Assembly (NCBI RefSeq): GCF_022965805.1
Contig: NC_133106.1
Span: 38,939,881-39,003,880 of the forward strand
DNA length: 64,000 nt
DNA from: Primulina eburnea
Lineage: Eukaryota; Streptophyta; Magnoliopsida; Lamiales; Gesneriaceae
Reading direction: 5' to 3'
The translations under genes and the position numbers were made by a program. Of the stretch, positions 30,685 through 42,435 are shown piece by piece (position 1 is the first letter of the stretch; every line of letters begins with the position of its first letter). Under the pieces are notes generated by a model that saw only the letters and a program-made list of their open reading frames with translations, was not told where the DNA came from and did not search any database.

Positions 30685-31204
30685 TAAAATTCTAGACCTT
30701 ATAATTAACAATATAATAGCTGGTGGTGATGGTGTAACTCAATTTTTTTAAATCGTACAAAAATATAATCGTCATGATTCAATCGCTAAACCAAACCGAA
30801 ATAATTATTGTACTTTAATAATGTTTTTCTCAAAAATCGCAATGATCAATTCAACATCCATAACCCTTAATTTAGTATCCGTTTCAATATTCAATTTACG
30901 AGTGAAAAAATATATGGATCATGAATGCTGATCGTTCTAAAAAATAAATTCATGTTTTTTCACATATCATGATATAAAAGTTAAAATGAAGTTATAAACC
31001 TCAAACAAAACTGTTTTAAAAAATAGTAGTTGATATTATAATTAGCATAAGAATATATTGGTTAGAAGCTGATATTATATTAATAATCTTTAAAAACAAT
31101 AATGTATGAAAATAATAATATGATTTAGAGTAAAAAAATAAAAGTAGATAAAAATGGTTTATTAGGTAATGGGAGAATGAATGCTGCTCTCAGCTTTAAC
31201 TGCA

Positions 31205-31281
31205 AACATATCACATCAAATCAAATCAAATCAGTCAAATCAAATCAATCCGTCAATCAAACATTGCCCCCCCCCCCCCCC
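31205..31281. repeat. AAATC pentanucleotide repeats and poly-C run
   Basis: Several imperfect atcaaatcaa units followed by 15 consecutive C at 31267-31281. The C run could be length-variable or an assembly-sensitive site. Confidence 0.85.
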
Positions 31282-32436
31282 AACTTGCTCCTTCTTAGCT
31301 TTGCTTATATTACTTTTATTTTTTTCTAAACTCACCCAACCATTTAATTTTTAGTAGCAGTAAAATAAAAATAAAAACAATCGAATCTCGATTTTTACAT
31401 ATTATACAATAAAACTTTATATAAAGTGACGGGAAACGTGAAATTTATATATTTTATTTTAACTAAAATTATACTTTTTTGAAAAAAATTATTTTAGAAA
31501 AAATGTAGTTGTTTAGGTGCAGAATTTCATTAAAAAAATGTTTTTTTTTTGTTATATATAGAGCCTCGTTTTAAAGTATTTGTTAAATTTTTTTTTTTTT
31601 ACTGATAACTAATTAAAATCACTTCAAAAAATTTGAACCATCGTTAACTTAATTGATTAATTTATATTTTTATAATTATCAAAATAAAGATGAACTATTA
31701 ATGACATGGATGTTGCATAATGTATCTGTACATGTGTATGATAATAATTAGCTTTAGTAGATAAAATCGAAAGTGATCAATATTCGAACTAATTTGAAGA
31801 ATTTTGTATCTGGAGACATTTAATATTTATTCGATATTTTCAATAACAAATCCCTATATATTTATATTATATATTGTTGGGAAAATTACATTTAGATTAT
31901 GTAAATATTATGTTTTTTTATTTGATATTATATTACATATCAATTCAAGATTTTAATTTATTAATTAAGTTTTTTTAAGTAACGATAACATGAATATATA
32001 AATAATGTTTTAATTCATTAACTAAGTTTTTAAAGTTTTGTGAGTAACGATAACATTATATAAACAATGTTTATGATAACTCAATAAATAATTGAAAATC
32101 ATCAATTTAAGGGTTTTATTAGAAAAAAATAATTTCAATGATAGTTCCCTCAAGCAGCTTGAAGCCCCAAACCTCGATCTCTCTCACAATTGGTTAATTA
32201 TATTCTCGAAAAATATAAGCACCAAGTCACGGCCATGACCCTTCCACCACAGCCACAGCCACCGCCGCTACCAGCTGTATCGAGAACTCTGACACTCCGA
32301 ACAGTCCTGTTGTTTTAGTTTTCTTCCTCGGAGTACGAAAGGATCATCTATTTATTGCTAAAGTGTTGCGTGAAGATTCTTCAAACACATATTCTTTCAC
32401 TGCAGTGGAAATATTTTACGAGTTCTAAATCAGTAT

Positions 32437-34462
32437 ATGGATGAAATATATGGAATTCACTCAACAAACACCGATCATGACTACGCAGACAAGGCTTTAA
32501 TGTCTCCCGAGAATCTCATAATTCCAGCTGAATACCACCAATATTATTACCCTTCTTTTGTTTACTCCGCAGACCAGCGCCACCGAATTCCGGGGTATGG
32601 ATCGGAAGGATTGGGATTCCATAGTTCAGTGCCATCTGAATCAGCTTCCATGAATGTTCAGAATCAAAGAGAAGGAGATGATGAAAATGAACAGGCTGAT
32701 TCGAGGGCGCTTAAGGCCAAAATCGCTTCACATCCCTTTTACCCAAAATTACTTGACGCCTATATTGACTGCCAGAAGGTTTAAATAATTTGAAAATTTT
32801 GTTTTTCCCGTACGTGTTTTCGAGAATTGATTCTATTTTGTATGACTTCTCGATCTCTTGATGGATAGCTGATGTACATATTTGATCATGGTTTTGTTGG
32901 TTTTTGTGTGATGATTTCCAAATAAAAATCATGGGTTTTTGGTGGATTGTTTAAAAAATATTTAATTTGATTATTTGTATAAGCAGAAGTTTGAAGTCAG
33001 CCGAAAATTTCTATTAAACTGTGTTTGTCTTCTTACATCTGAAGGTTGGAGTTCCTCCCGAGATAGCTTGTCTACTGGACGAAATCCGGCGAGAAAAGGA
33101 TTTATACAGACAAGATACAGTTGCAACGTGCATAGGAATAGATCCTGAACTCGATGAGTTTATGGTCTCTCTCTCTCTCAAAAACATCCACTAAACACAC
33201 ACCAGTAAATTCCATCGTTTGCGCTCGTTGAAATGATTCTTATTTTTTTTGAAGGAAACATATTGTGACATACTAACGAAATACAACTCGGATCTGTCAA
33301 AGCCGTTTGAAGAAGCTACATCTTTTCTAAACAATATTGAAACCCAACTCAGCAATTTAAGCATAGGTAATCCCATATTCATGAGTTTTCTCTCAACACT
33401 CACAGTTTTGTGCCTTTTCTCTCGGTTGTTTGTGTAGTTTATGAACGAAACCATTTAATTCCTTAATGTCCATGCGTTTGTATTGTATTTAGATTCCGTA
33501 GAGAAATCTGACCCTGACAAACGAAAGGGTTTCCCGATTAAATCAATCATCCTACAAGAATCATAAAACCCTTAACTTTGTGGGTTGCCAGTGTTTCTCA
33601 AAGTTCTTGCTTTTGTTTAGTTTTTAATAATTTATAATAATAGTAATAGATAGCAAGTGATAACTTTTTATTCACAACTGTTTTCCAGACATTGCCGATC
33701 TATATATTTTAATTTATTTATGGAATGTCTGTTAAGTGTTACTGTAACATGTCTTCTCTTTTTTTTGTCTGTACAGTTAAGAGTAAACGTTAAACGAAAA
33801 GTCGAGGCGTAATCTACATTTTAAAAAAACACTGCAAAACTGTGGGCACACGTCTCCTTTTTCTGTTGTCTTGGGTTTTCTTTTGGAGTTTTGATTAGGT
33901 TCCTTTCCCTATCAATTTTCAAGGATTAGTTTTTATACCCAAGTAACATAATTCTAAAGATTATGTTTTTTAAAAGATCAACTTCTGTTGCAGTGCTTTG
34001 GCATATAATTATCATTAGAGTTGGTCTCACCAGCATCATTTACTTCACCTTGAATTTCTAAAAAAAATTAAAGAATGAATGAATGGTGTTTTCAAGATAT
34101 ATAATAGAATGTATTAGTTCCGAATCTTGAAATAAAATCTAGCAGATCAAGGTTCTCTTGGGGTAGTATGATGAATCTTCAGGAAAATGGGTTTTATTGA
34201 CCATTGTGTTAATGGATTTACCATTTGTTTATTTTTTCAAGGTTTAGGTGATGTAATATCTCACGTTTTCCAGTTAAGGACGTTTAGTTTAGTACCAACA
34301 ATCTTGATCGTGTTTCGAACCCTATTTGTGATTTAATGTGCGCGTGAAAACAAAGAGTTGCAGCATATAAATCTTGAGAGAGAATGGAAAAATTATAAAG
34401 AAAATTTGAACTATATTACTCTTTCGATGGATGAATTTTGGTTCTTGAATTGTGGTGCTATG

Positions 34463-34548
<86 letters not shown>

Positions 34549-36569
34549 ACTTTTGTGATAGAGTAATTTAAAGTTCCAATGATTATTTGTTGGCATGAAA
34601 TACGAGAAACGAGACTTTGGAAAGTGTTTTTCATTGCTAATTGTTGGGAAGTGAAAGCGCTGTGTGTCTTCTTTTTGAGCATGCAGTTAATATAATTAAA
34701 CGATTTTATTTTATTGTAAATAGAAAGATAATTTACTTGCGGAAGATGAAAAGATGAGTATCTCTAGCTAGAAATATTTAGATATCTTGCATGGATTTAG
34801 GATCATAAAACGTATATTTGATTCTGAGAACAATGCTTATTTAAGCATTTTTAAGAATGAATTTGCCTATCCGCTAGTTTTTTTAAGGAAAAAAAACCCT
34901 TTTTAAAATTTGAAGATCCATCAGTCCAAACGGACTCTTTAACAGAAGATAAACTGATGTTAACATTGATCGTCCTAGCTGATGGTTACGCTGTAAAGTT
35001 GATATTTTTTTTTGACGACGTAATAAATTAGATAAAATGGGGTTTTGATGATGCTGTTATACATAATGTGTTGTTTTAGGGATTATTAGAATCTTTGATG
35101 AGTTTTCATTTTCTAAACTCTAATAAATAATTGAGAGCGAAGTGTGTATTTGTATGTGGTTTAAGTATGATTGGGATCTGTTATTTTTTTGATAAAGATT
35201 GGGATCTGTTATTAAATCACATGTCTTTTACATTTATATGTGTTGGATGGATAGAGAAAGTTGCACTTTTTGAATTGAGAATTTATCATCTGCATGGAGT
35301 GTCAAATTCATTCATATATAATAGTAATTAGTATTAGTGGCAATTAATTGGCTCAAATACCAATGATTTACATGTCCGTCTAATATGGTTGAGAGTTTCA
35401 TGATGTTTTATCATTGAAATAGATTATTATTATTAATATTTTTAAGTTTTGAGCTCGATTTATCTTTTTAGCCTGTAATGGAGGAGGAGTTGATATAGGC
35501 ATGCCTGGTTACGTAAAAGATGGGGGAGAGAGACGAGGGGCTGTCGAAGCCCGGGTAAGGCGGGTGGTCGAATTTTCACATGGACGCCCGGGATTTACGC
35601 TGAAGGCCCGGCCCACATTCACTATCTTCTTTCCAGATTTTTGCATTAATATTGTCAAATCAAACATTTTCATTGGACGTCGTGCCCATTGTACTGTGGG
35701 GTAGCAGTAATTGGGAATCTTGTCTGGGCGTGCATTTTAAGTTTGGAGTCCTTGAATTTGGGCCCATTCGTAGAACCCCATTGGTACTGTGGTGTCCATG
35801 TCGAGATCGAGGCCCCATGCTGATGCTTGCCGTTTCTTTTAGCACTAATCTACCTTTTTTCACACAATTTACAGTATGTCAAAATAAAATACATCACTTG
35901 AATTTACTTCTTCATTATTTAAATGTGTTCATACAACATGGGAATTAAACCAACACGATTTTATGTTTGACACACACCCTACTATACTTGCCCAAAGATT
36001 GATTCACAACCGATTCGAGTCCAATGTCTGTTAAAACATTAGTTTGCGAGATCAAATCTCATGATAGTAGTTGCATTGATCAATTAAGTTTATTATTTTA
36101 GACGATGGGGGCTTATCGTCGGAAGAGGATTTAAGCGGAGGTGAGATAGAGAATCAGGGCGAAGATCGCGGGCTCAAGGACAGGCTTTTGCAAAGGTATG
36201 GTAGCCATATTAGTAGTCTAAAGAAAGAGTTTTCTAAGAAGAAGAAGAAAGGAAAACTACCGAAGGAGGCTAGGCAAATGTTGCTAGAATGGTGGAATGT
36301 TCACTCCAAATGGCCGTATCCAACGGTTGGTATCCCATATTCTATTACTTTATTTTTGTTGATTAACCACTATAGGGATAGGGAGACTAAAGCTTTATGT
36401 TTATGTGCAGGAGGCGGATAAAATATTGTTGGCGGAATCGACAGGATTAGATCAAAAGCAAATCAACAATTGGTTCATAAATCAAAGGAAACGCCATTGG
36501 AAACCATCCGAGAACATGCAGTTGGCCCTAATGGAGAATCTCTCTGGTCATTTTTACGCTGGAAATTAA
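32437..36569 (+). CDS. Class I KNOX homeobox transcription factor (KNAT2/KNAT6-like)
   Basis: Five exons: 32437-32778, 33045-33164, 33255-33366, 36102-36325 and 36411-36569; 318 aa. Domains in order: KNOX1 ([20 protein letters not shown], then [17 protein letters not shown]), KNOX2 ([20 protein letters not shown], then [19 protein letters not shown]), an acidic linker, ELK ([20 protein letters not shown]) and a TALE homeodomain with the KWPYPTEADK insertion and [12 protein letters not shown]. The short acidic linker and lack of a GSE-rich leader resemble KNAT2/KNAT6 rather than STM or BP. It binds DNA with BELL partners to maintain meristem and boundary identity. The third intron is 2735 bp, at a position where KNOX genes commonly keep a large intron. 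The start is the first in-frame ATG after a long leader. Confidence 0.93.
34466..34549. repeat. (TA)n microsatellite in KNOX intron 3
   Basis: About 80 bp of TA units with one interruption (attat). It produces an artificial Tyr-Ile reading frame that is not a gene. Confidence 0.95.
35465..35860. other. GC-rich island inside KNOX intron 3
   Basis: In an otherwise AT-rich intron this stretch holds several GC-rich blocks (gaagcccgggtaaggcggg, gacgcccggg, gaaggcccggccca) and repeated gtactgtgg. No ORF or RNA gene is recognised. It could be an inserted fragment or a conserved regulatory block. Confidence 0.45.
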
Positions 36570-36802
36570 TTGACCCCAAAACAAGTGGGGAAAAAAGGAA
36601 TTGATCTTTGTATATTTCTTAGAAATAATCCATCCTACTCACAATATACAGTTGTAATTTTCGAATTATTAATAGATGATCGGTTTAGATATGGTTTCTA
36701 TCTTCGTGACTTTTATGTTATCACATGGAATATGATTCGTGCCTCCTAATTTTTCTGATACAAATCATTTTTGCCTGATTATATTAGATGAAATGTGATT
36801 TA

Positions 36803-37172
36803 GAGTCCGTTTGGTATAAGAAGCTACAATTAAAAAAGTGTTTTTTTTTTTTAAAAAAAGTGTTTTTTTAATTTTTAACTTGTTTGGGTGGGCTTCTAGT
36901 GCTTAAAAAAGCACTTATTTAAGTTGAAAATAGAGCTTTTTTAAAAGCCCTATTTTAGAATTTTTTCCACTAGCTTTTTCAATAACCTAAATTAATGAGT
37001 TAAAAAAGCACTTTAATGATATGTATCCAAACACATTTATTAATTTAAAAAGTGCTTTTTATCTATTCATCCAAACACAATATTAACACAACTTTTACTT
37101 AAAAAACACTTTTAAAAGCCAACTTAAAAAAACACTTTTTTAATCAAAAAACTTTTGATACCAAACGGGCTC
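36803..37172. mobile_element. Tourist-like MITE (PIF/Harbinger family)
   Basis: 370 bp with inverted ends GAGTCCGTTTGGTAT and, from the right, GAGCCCGTTTGGTAT, flanked by TTA at 36800-36802 and 37173-37175. The interior is a series of aaaaagtgcttttt-like motifs able to fold back on themselves. No ORF. The ends resemble, but are not the same as, those of the large element at 100-6789, so mobilisation by that particular transposase is uncertain. Confidence 0.82.
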
Positions 37173-37232
37173 TTAGTTTCATACGTCCGAAAAAGTTCTT
37201 CTTATGCCACACGTGATGTTTCCTCCATACAT

Positions 37233-37235
<3 letters not shown>

Positions 37236-37300
<65 letters not shown>
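37236..37300. repeat. (TA)n microsatellite
   Basis: About 65 bp of uninterrupted TA. Confidence 0.95.
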
Positions 37301-37305
<5 letters not shown>

Positions 37306-37351
37306 AGGAAGCACATTGCAAGACGTTTAGGGTTTTATGTAGGAATAGTTT

Positions 37352-37523
37352 TCTTGTGAGAAGGTTTTACGAATCTTATCTGTAAGACATGTCAATCATA
37401 TCGATATTCACAATAAAAAGTAATACTTTTACCATAAAAAGTAATATTTTTTCATGGATGACCTAAATAAGATATCTGTATCACAAAATACGACCCGTGA
37501 GACCGTCTCACACAAGTTTTTGC
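37352..37523. repeat. Dispersed MITE-like repeat, copy B
   Basis: Same family and orientation as 30128-30307: cttgtgagaaggttttacga, acaataaaaagtaatact, gatgacctaaataaga, cccgtgagaccgtctcac, acaagtttttgcc. Confidence 0.8.
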
Positions 37524-38105
37524 CTCCATCTTTTTAACATGTTTTGAATTTGCAAGTTTAGGAATTGATTAATCGAGACGAAGGAATTAATATTAAGATA
37601 TTAGACCAATTAGGGGAAAAAAATTCAACTGGGATATTTTGTATCTATAATATAACAAAAATTAAGATTTCAATTTTAAGTAAAATATGAAGAAGATGAG
37701 AAACTCTTGTAGCTATTACGCTTAAATATATCATATTCGTTGGATCCTCTTCAAGTAGTCCACGAGTTACGTTATCTATTGCTGTTACGAGAATTATTCC
37801 ATTCCACGAATCAAAGAAATGGCTAATCGAACTTCAAGGCCCAAAAGTGGAAACCAAAAACACACCAATTACTAATACTCGAATAAAAGCCGCACCTAAT
37901 TTAGGAAACTCACGAAAGACCAAAAGCAAACGAGAAAATAACGCAGCCTCAACTCCTACAATACTTATTTAACCAAACTACAAACCCAATCACCGTTTTA
38001 ATATTACGTCCTTAATTGGCATTCAAACGCCTCAAAGGACGAATAATCGAGATACATTATAATCTTTTTAAAAGAAATAATAATCAAAGTCCCCCTTTGG
38101 AAACA

Positions 38106-38621
38106 ATGGCTTCACCAAGAACCACAATTGTTTTCTCAGTAGCCCTTATCGCCACCGCCCTCTTCATCTCCTCTGCCACCTCCACTGCCGTTAACCCCTT
38201 CTGCAAAACCGCAGATGACAAGACCTTCTGCACCTCTCTAGCAAAGGGAGCCAAAACCTGGGAGGAAGCCATGACTAACGTGCTCAATGCCGCCCTACAG
38301 AAGGCCAAAGCCGCCAAATCGATAGCCGACACCATTGGCTCCAAGCTGCCATCCGGTTTTCAGCCACAGACAAAAGAGTCCATCGACAGCACATGCCATG
38401 AAGCTTACGAATCCCTTACTGATAACATCCAATCTTGCATTGGATTCGTTAAGAATGATCCTGACTCTTCTTTGAGAGTTTACCTGTCTGCAACTTCTTT
38501 CTCGGATTGCAAAGATGGGCTTGATGAGTTCGGTGTTTCTTCCATGGAGGTGGATCACTTTACCGTAGAGATACAGAAGTTGAGCAGCACTCTGCTGGCT
38601 ATTGTCGAGAAGAAGCCATGA
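38106..38621 (+). CDS. Plant invertase / pectin methylesterase inhibitor
   Basis: 171 aa, no intron. The frame is open upstream to 38016, but the ATG at 38106 (MASPRTTIVF) starts a clear signal peptide of about 27 residues and is preferred. The PMEI fold shows in the C33-C42 pair with spacing typical of the N-terminal hairpin, C97 (TCHEAYESL) and C135 after SATSFSDC; C111 is an extra cysteine. A four-helix bundle inhibitor secreted to the cell wall or vacuole, it blocks either invertase or pectin methylesterase; the sequence alone does not tell which. Confidence 0.85.
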   Translation: MASPRTTIVFSVALIATALFISSATSTAVNPFCKTADDKTFCTSLAKGAKTWEEAMTNVLNAALQKAKAAKSIADTIGSKLPSGFQPQTKESIDSTCHEAYESLTDNIQSCIGFVKNDPDSSLRVYLSATSFSDCKDGLDEFGVSSMEVDHFTVEIQKLSSTLLAIVEKKP

Positions 38622-39332
38622 GTGTCATTAATTTATTCACTAAGGTGGTGTGATTTTGTATCCATTAAATATTAATGCGTTGTGTTCCATTTTTTTTATT
38701 TCTCCTTCAATTTTTGTCAATATTTAGAGCGTGGATTAACGTCTAATCGATTGAGATATTCACATTTTCCCCAACAAGGTGGGGTCGTAGAAACAAATTT
38801 ACATGTGCAGTTGATTCAGATTAACTGATTGAAATATGGTATTTTCATTTACTGCCATTTCTGACTATGGAATGATAACTGAAGACCAAGTCTTCAACAT
38901 TGGTTTTCAGTTATCATGGACATGACGGTTCTATTGTATCTGAGATTTGTACATCGAGATTATTGTGCATTACAGTGCACACAATCAGTATGCCATGCAA
39001 CGAACTAAAGATTCAAATTCGTTGGCAAGGAAAACAGAATTGAACAGTGGTCGGGGTTACCATGCTGATGCTGAATATGCAAATTAGAACAATGACCAAC
39101 GAGCGTAACAAAACCAAGCACTCAATATTCTTGAAATGACTATCATGCGCAACCAGAGGGATTCCCAGGAAGTAAAAATATATCCATGATTTTGTCTTCG
39201 ATGCACTTATTTGCAGTTTATCCAACCGACCGTATTCCCTCGTCAATGTAAATCTGGGTGTGAATGAAAGAGCACAACTAGTTACCGTAGACTTATATGT
39301 ATCGAACCACGGTGTCACTTAATAAGCTTCAT
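38622..39332. other. Convergent intergenic region, no gene
   Basis: Lies between the 3' ends of the inhibitor gene (plus) and PHS1 (minus). An imperfect inverted repeat, about gataactgaagaccaagtct and agttatc near 38874-38916, is present. No coding signal; a 101-aa minus-strand frame at 39013-39318 has no domain. Confidence 0.5.
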
Positions 39333-41885
39333 TTACAGAGCGATATCATATCCCAATTCGTTGATGACGTCCTCAACAGTTGCGATTATCTCTGTCATGT
39401 TTATAAGATCAAACCAAACCATTCGTTAAAGGAAGCCATGTTTTCTCGGTAGTTAGGCACAACTCCATAAGATTTTGATCAATCAGAAATTTTATTTCAG
39501 ATATTTTTTGCACGTTCCTTCGATGACCAAACATTTCGAAAGAAGATGATTGCTTCTCTAAAATCATACCTTGTAATGAGTTTCCCTCTAGGTATCGCTG
39601 TAAGAAAGATAATAACTAATTAATACTGCAGTAATGGTTTTACATGGAATCTGCAAAAAGGAGAGAGTATTGTATGAAAAAAGGTGGAGGGTGTACCATG
39701 AATTGGGTTTTAAGATCTTTCTCATGTCGTATAGGCTTTGCTGCACACAGATGATTAACAGGCAACAGTAAGCCAGAGGACTAGAATTAACAAAACAATT
39801 GCGGGCATGGTAAGCTTATCATTAATGAGGCAAAGTACCTTCATCAACTGCAGGGTTACAGTTATTCAGCAACTGCAGGAAACTGGGAGGAAATGACGCA
39901 ATTGTCTCGGCGGCTTCCCGAAGTTCTATCGTTTTAGGTGCAAATTGTTCTTGAACTGCATTAGATTCAAGAACTGGAGGCATCAGCGGGGAACTGGTTT
40001 CTGCTGATGCCGTAAGCTGCCAATCTCCGTCAGACCTGATACTATATAAGCATGGCATCAGACCTCATTTTGTAAAAGAATATATAACCAGAGGTAAACC
40101 TTGCCCGGTCACCATCCAACTAAGTGTCTTCAAATTTTATTTGGGCTTTTTTTTAAGTTAAAAGTATCACTCCTTGATGCACTTTCATTGTCATTGAATT
40201 TTCTGGGTCCACCTCTACTTGTTACTCTTCTTCGTTGTTGACAAAAGTTCATTGTAAAGAACAGTGAGAAGTTAAGGTTATATCATGCTACTAACCTGCA
40301 CCTGGGTCCATCAAAAGGTAATACCTCGGCCTGGGATGATATTTCAGAATTAATTCCAGGGTATTCAAGCAGTCGAGGACTTCCATTTGCAAAAATTTCC
40401 TGATTCGAAATTTTCATACCAAGTGGAAATAAACAACTAGTTTCAGGTGCTAAAATTATTGATAGTGCCATATTTACCTTCAGAACATCCATGAACTTTT
40501 CTGTTTCAAAGACGGTGAAAAAATGCAGTGCGAATTTCTGAATCTGCAGAGAAGCATAAACTTGAATTTACATTAACGCAAGGGCAATTCTAAAATTTAG
40601 CACAGAATCCTTGAAAAATTATTAAGAGTGTCCAAGTGCCAGCAACTTGCCTGACCAATACCATCTTTGTAGCTCACAAAAACAGCCCTGCTCCCCCTTG
40701 CGGGGAACCCAGACACACATGAAACTTGAGGCCATGAAAAATACACCTTTGAGATGTGATGTTCTTCCTGTAAGACAACCTAATCATATCCATACCAAAC
40801 TCACTAAATATTGGACACTACACTATCCATGCTCGACCATGGTATTATTAGAATTGGAGGACAAAGTATCGGTTACACTTCTGTTAGTAGAGAACGAGAG
40901 TAATGGCAGGGATCCCCAACTCTAGGTGATAAACATCACAATCGAATTTTTCTTATAAATATACCTTCCTTTGAAACAACTAAAAATGCACACAGGCTGT
41001 CATAATTGGATCACATGCATCAAATTAGAAATTTTAGAGAATTTTGCATGCCTTGAATTCGAAAGTTTGGGCTCACATAAATAAAAAAATGGCACCTATG
41101 ATTTAATTGTCAGTAAAATCCAAACTGAGCCATTCTTTGCCAAAAATATTGCGATGAGATTAGGATACCACAAATAATTACCCCAAATAACTTTTGTTAT
41201 TGTGAACTTATGTATCCTTTTCTGTGGACAGATTACATAAAGTAACATATAAGCAGCACCAAGTTCAATTCTGTCATTGTCAATTACAACTTACACGGAC
41301 AATGTCTTTCCCGTTCAATGTGGACACATCGAGCCAAATTAAGTTAAGAACAGAAAATTGGCAAGCTAAAAGATATAGATATTGCGGCATTTTAAATGGC
41401 AGTAGATTGTTCAATCTTATTCAAGCACCTGAAATAACGTACATTAACAACATCACAAGGTACAACATCTCATAAAGATTTACAGGAAATCAATGAGCTG
41501 GAGGTCGATTGACCTCGTTCAAGCACCTAAATCGAGTTAAATGCTCACAACACGTTTCAATTGATTTGATTCGAGCACCGGTGATACAACAAAATTTGTC
41601 CCAGAAGAAAGTTCAACTTACAAGTACGCAAGATCGAAGAGAAATGACTAGAACTACGTCATCCAAGCCCTCAGCAGTTCGTTTGAATATGAGCTTGAGT
41701 GAAGCAGCGGACAAGGTGGTGATCCAAGTGCCTCCTTGGTGGCGATTTTTCCAGGCGGCGGAGATAGGCGTGAGAGAAGGATGGGTGTGGTTGACAAGGG
41801 TGGAGCGGTAGTTCACGAATCGTGCGTAATGAATATTCCATTGATCTATAAGCGAGGAGGTAGTTGCTACTGGTGTTTCCGCCAT
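39333..41885 (-). CDS. PHS1: POOR HOMOLOGOUS SYNAPSIS 1, meiotic pairing protein
   Basis: Eight exons: 41885-41622, 40767-40651, 40543-40478, 40399-40302, 40041-39839, 39740-39697, 39597-39528 and 39391-39333; about 306 aa. Recognised from WNIHYARFVNYRSTLVNHTH near the N-terminus, EEHHISKVYFSWPQVSC and GFPARGSRAVFVSYKDGIGQ, IQKFALHF, and the C-terminal MILEKQSSSFE and VEDVINELG. In plants PHS1 controls homologue pairing and the nuclear entry of RAD50 in early meiosis. Intron 2 has a GC donor (ggtcag|gcaagt). Exon 4 could alternatively end 6 bp later at 40296, adding two residues. The final two exons are the least certain, since the donor at 39527 was chosen by phase. The nearest gene upstream on the same strand is the PRPP synthetase. 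Confidence 0.83.
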
Positions 41886-42435
41886 TTCCGAATTTTCAAA
41901 CTGGGGGGAAAAGGAGGAGCCGATGCGGTTTATATAGATAGTCCAGAGAAGAGTCGCGAAATACTTTGTCCAGTGTCGCATTTATAAATTTTATTCCCCA
42001 CTGTTTTCGCATTAATATTTGCTTTTTAGTTCTACAAAATCAAAATGGTCTGATACACAATTATTGAAAACTAAAGTTGGGTGGAACCATTGTAGCTTGA
42101 AAATCTCAACGGATGCATATAAAATAACTTTTTAAAGCATCCCCATCGTCGCACGCAAAAAATAAAATAAAAAATACACGAGTTAAATATTTTTGGGAAA
42201 TTACGCATGAAAGGTAATAAAAAATTTATTTAAAAACAAAAATTGACGTCTGGCCTTCTTATTTACCAAGCAAAGAATAATAATAATAATACTAGTAAGG
42301 CACCTGCTGCATAGTTCCACACATAATATACAATACCAAAAAAAATCGCCGGGATACGAAGCCTTGGTTTTGCTTTCCTTGTCTCTAGATGAACTCACCG
42401 CAGCAGAGAGAAGGGACGACTCCGTGGACCAACTA
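41886..42435. other. PHS1 promoter and PRPP synthetase 3' side
   Basis: About 550 bp between two genes on the same strand. AT-rich with no ORF of note; it contains an (ATA)n-like tract near 42278-42291. Confidence 0.5.
41929..41936 (-). promoter_or_regulatory. Putative TATA box of PHS1
   Basis: Minus strand ctatctatataaaccgc, about 45 bp upstream of the PHS1 ATG, which implies a very short leader. Confidence 0.5.

Larger units (their letters stand above)
27412..32436. other. Gene-poor, AT-rich intergenic region
   Basis: No coding gene recognised over 5 kb. Contents: two copies of a dispersed MITE-like repeat (30128-30307 and, inverted and diverged, 30508-30684), a (TA)n tract at 29361-29412, an (AAATC)n-like stretch with a run of 15 C at 31205-31281, and many homopolymeric A/T tracts. 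The right end is the KNOX upstream region. Confidence 0.6.
36570..38105. other. Intergenic region between KNOX and the inhibitor gene
   Basis: No gene. Holds a Tourist-like MITE (36803-37172), a (TA)n tract (37236-37300) and copy B of the dispersed repeat (37352-37523). The last 150 bp are the inhibitor promoter, with tacttatttaacc near 37963 as a weak TATA candidate. Confidence 0.6.

Noticed and set aside
34358..34549. 63-aa ORF ending in repeated Tyr-Ile
   Set aside because: It is only the translation of the (TA)n tract in KNOX intron 3.
30128..37523. CRISPR-like reading of the repeated gtgagaccgtctcac units
   Set aside because: The units are arms of a dispersed plant repeat, far apart and not in a regular array; the genome is eukaryotic.
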